Program-made: the position numbers and the translations under genes
Shown: in pieces, positions 7,058 through 7,300 of the stretch
Position numbering within the stretch: the first letter of the stretch is position 1
Layout of the letters: each line of letters begins with the position of its first letter
The notes under the pieces: generated by a model
Databases searched by the model: none
Told to the model about the DNA's origin: nothing
The model's input: only the letters and a program-made list of their open reading frames with translations
Assembly (NCBI GenBank): GCA_017419325.1
Contig: JAFOLN010000142.1
Span: forward strand, 1 to 7,300
Source: Clostridia bacterium
GTDB taxonomy: Bacteria; Bacillota; Clostridia; Oscillospirales; RGIG577
Reading direction: 5' to 3'
DNA length: 7,300 bases

Positions 7058-7087
7058 TTTTTAGAACCACGGTTCTAAAGACTTTGG
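7058..7087. repeat. Hairpin repeat unit B
   Basis: A perfect 9-bp inverted repeat, TTTAGAACC / GGTTCTAAA (7060-7068 and 7071-7079), has an AC apex. It is preceded by a T-run and followed by GACTTTGG. It is a diverged direct copy of unit A, about 81 bp away. On neither strand is the stem followed by a T-tract, so it does not read as an intrinsic terminator. Confidence 0.75.
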
Positions 7088-7126
7088 TCGCCTGCCGGCG
7101 GGGCGTACTTTTGGAAACCAAGACCA

Positions 7127-7166
7127 CCCCGAAAAATCCGCTGCGCGTATTTTCCGGGGGCCCCGG
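7127..7166. repeat. GC-rich inverted repeats sharing an arm
   Basis: CCCCGAAAAAT (7127-7137) pairs with ATTTTCCGGGG (7149-7159) at 10 of 11 positions around an 11-nt loop. The right arm also belongs to a second perfect inverted repeat, CCGGGG-G-CCCCGG (7154-7166). The two structures compete for the same bases. No T-tract follows on either strand. Confidence 0.6.
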
Positions 7167-7182
7167 ACGTACCAAAATTGCC

Positions 7183-7230
7183 GGGGAGCTGGCCGCTCCC
7201 CCGTCCCCACGCCCCTCGCTCTCGGGGACG
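7183..7230. repeat. Two adjacent GC-rich hairpins
   Basis: GGGGAGC / GCTCCCC (7183-7189 and 7195-7201, loop TGGCC) is followed immediately by CGTCCCC / GGGGACG (7202-7208 and 7224-7230, 15-nt loop). Both stems are perfect 7-bp repeats. Together with the preceding structures, most of the non-coding DNA up to 7230 can be folded. Confidence 0.6.
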
Positions 7231-7300
7231 ATGCTTACGCCCCTTTCCGCGAGGCGTTACTTAATGCGAAGTTCCGGCGCGCCATTTATAGTCGCAATGA

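Larger units (their letters stand above)
6833..7300. other. Non-coding region: AT-rich promoter segment, then hairpin-rich DNA
   Basis: I see no supportable gene in these 468 bases. From 6847 to about 7065 the DNA is AT-rich and contains the operon promoter. From about 7080 to the right edge it is very GC-rich with many C and G runs, and every frame is interrupted by stops apart from short fragments. The most striking content is a succession of inverted repeats (6980-6998, 7015-7030, 7029-7045, 7060-7079, 7127-7159, 7154-7166, 7183-7201 and 7202-7230). No tRNA, rRNA or known riboswitch was recognised. The right part could be a dispersed intergenic repeat or the structured flank of a gene beyond the window. 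Confidence 0.7.

Noticed and set aside
6980..7079. Hairpins at 6980-6998 and 7060-7079 as intrinsic terminators
   Set aside because: On both strands the T-run lies before the stem, or is replaced by A's after it. Neither reads as a stem followed by a U-tract.
6977..7087. CRISPR-like array
   Set aside because: There are only two diverged repeat copies, a single intervening segment that itself contains hairpins, and no cas genes.
7231..7300. Short plus-strand open frame from the ATG at 7231 to the window edge
   Set aside because: It has only 23 codons, no recognisable Shine-Dalgarno (the preceding bases are the arm of a GC-rich hairpin) and no recognisable product. It could be real only if the sequence beyond the edge supports it.

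Overview
The window looks like the chromosome of a GC-rich Bacillota, most likely a gut-associated member of the class Clostridia. This is an inference from three things. A surface protein carries C-terminal SLH domains behind a Gly/Ser linker. A secreted protein combines a stalk domain with PepSY domains. Codon use favours ATA for Ile and CTT for Leu within an otherwise GC-rich genome. No species can be named from the sequence.

Layout, left to right. (1) Positions 1-1353, plus strand: the 3' part of a MATE-family multidrug/Na+-type efflux transporter, whose true start lies left of the window. (2) Positions 1369-1404: a near-perfect hairpin with T-runs on both strands, serving as a shared bidirectional terminator between convergent transcription units. 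(3) Positions 1415-6079, minus strand: a 1554-residue secreted, multidomain, SLH-anchored cell-surface protein. In order it has a signal peptide, an unrecognised N-terminal region, a beta-helix-like N-x-G ladder, several Ig-like/MBG-like modules, an InlB-type repeat, a Gly11-Ser5 linker, a second InlB-related repeat and three SLH domains. (4) Positions 6089-6832, minus strand: a 247-residue exported protein with an N-terminal membrane/signal segment, a copper-amine-oxidase-N-like stalk domain and two tandem PepSY domains. (5) Positions 6833-7300: no convincing gene. The left part is AT-rich and holds a strong SigA-type promoter for the minus-strand operon. The remainder is a dense series of inverted repeats that includes two related ~30-nt hairpin units.

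The two minus-strand genes form an operon: PepSY protein first, SLH protein second. They are 9 nt apart, and the Shine-Dalgarno of the second gene overlaps the stop codon of the first. One promoter (TTGAAA, 17-bp spacer, TATAAT) lies about 67 nt upstream of the first start, and the terminator at 1369-1404 closes the unit. A functional partnership is plausible, with a small exported PepSY protein working on or alongside a giant surface-layer-anchored protein, but this is inference. The MATE gene only shares the terminator.

No clear-cut undescribed defence or mobile system is visible. The best leads are the PepSY-SLH operon pairing, the unrecognised N-terminal region of the surface protein, its slippage-prone polyglycine codon run, and the structured repeat-like DNA at 6977-7230.
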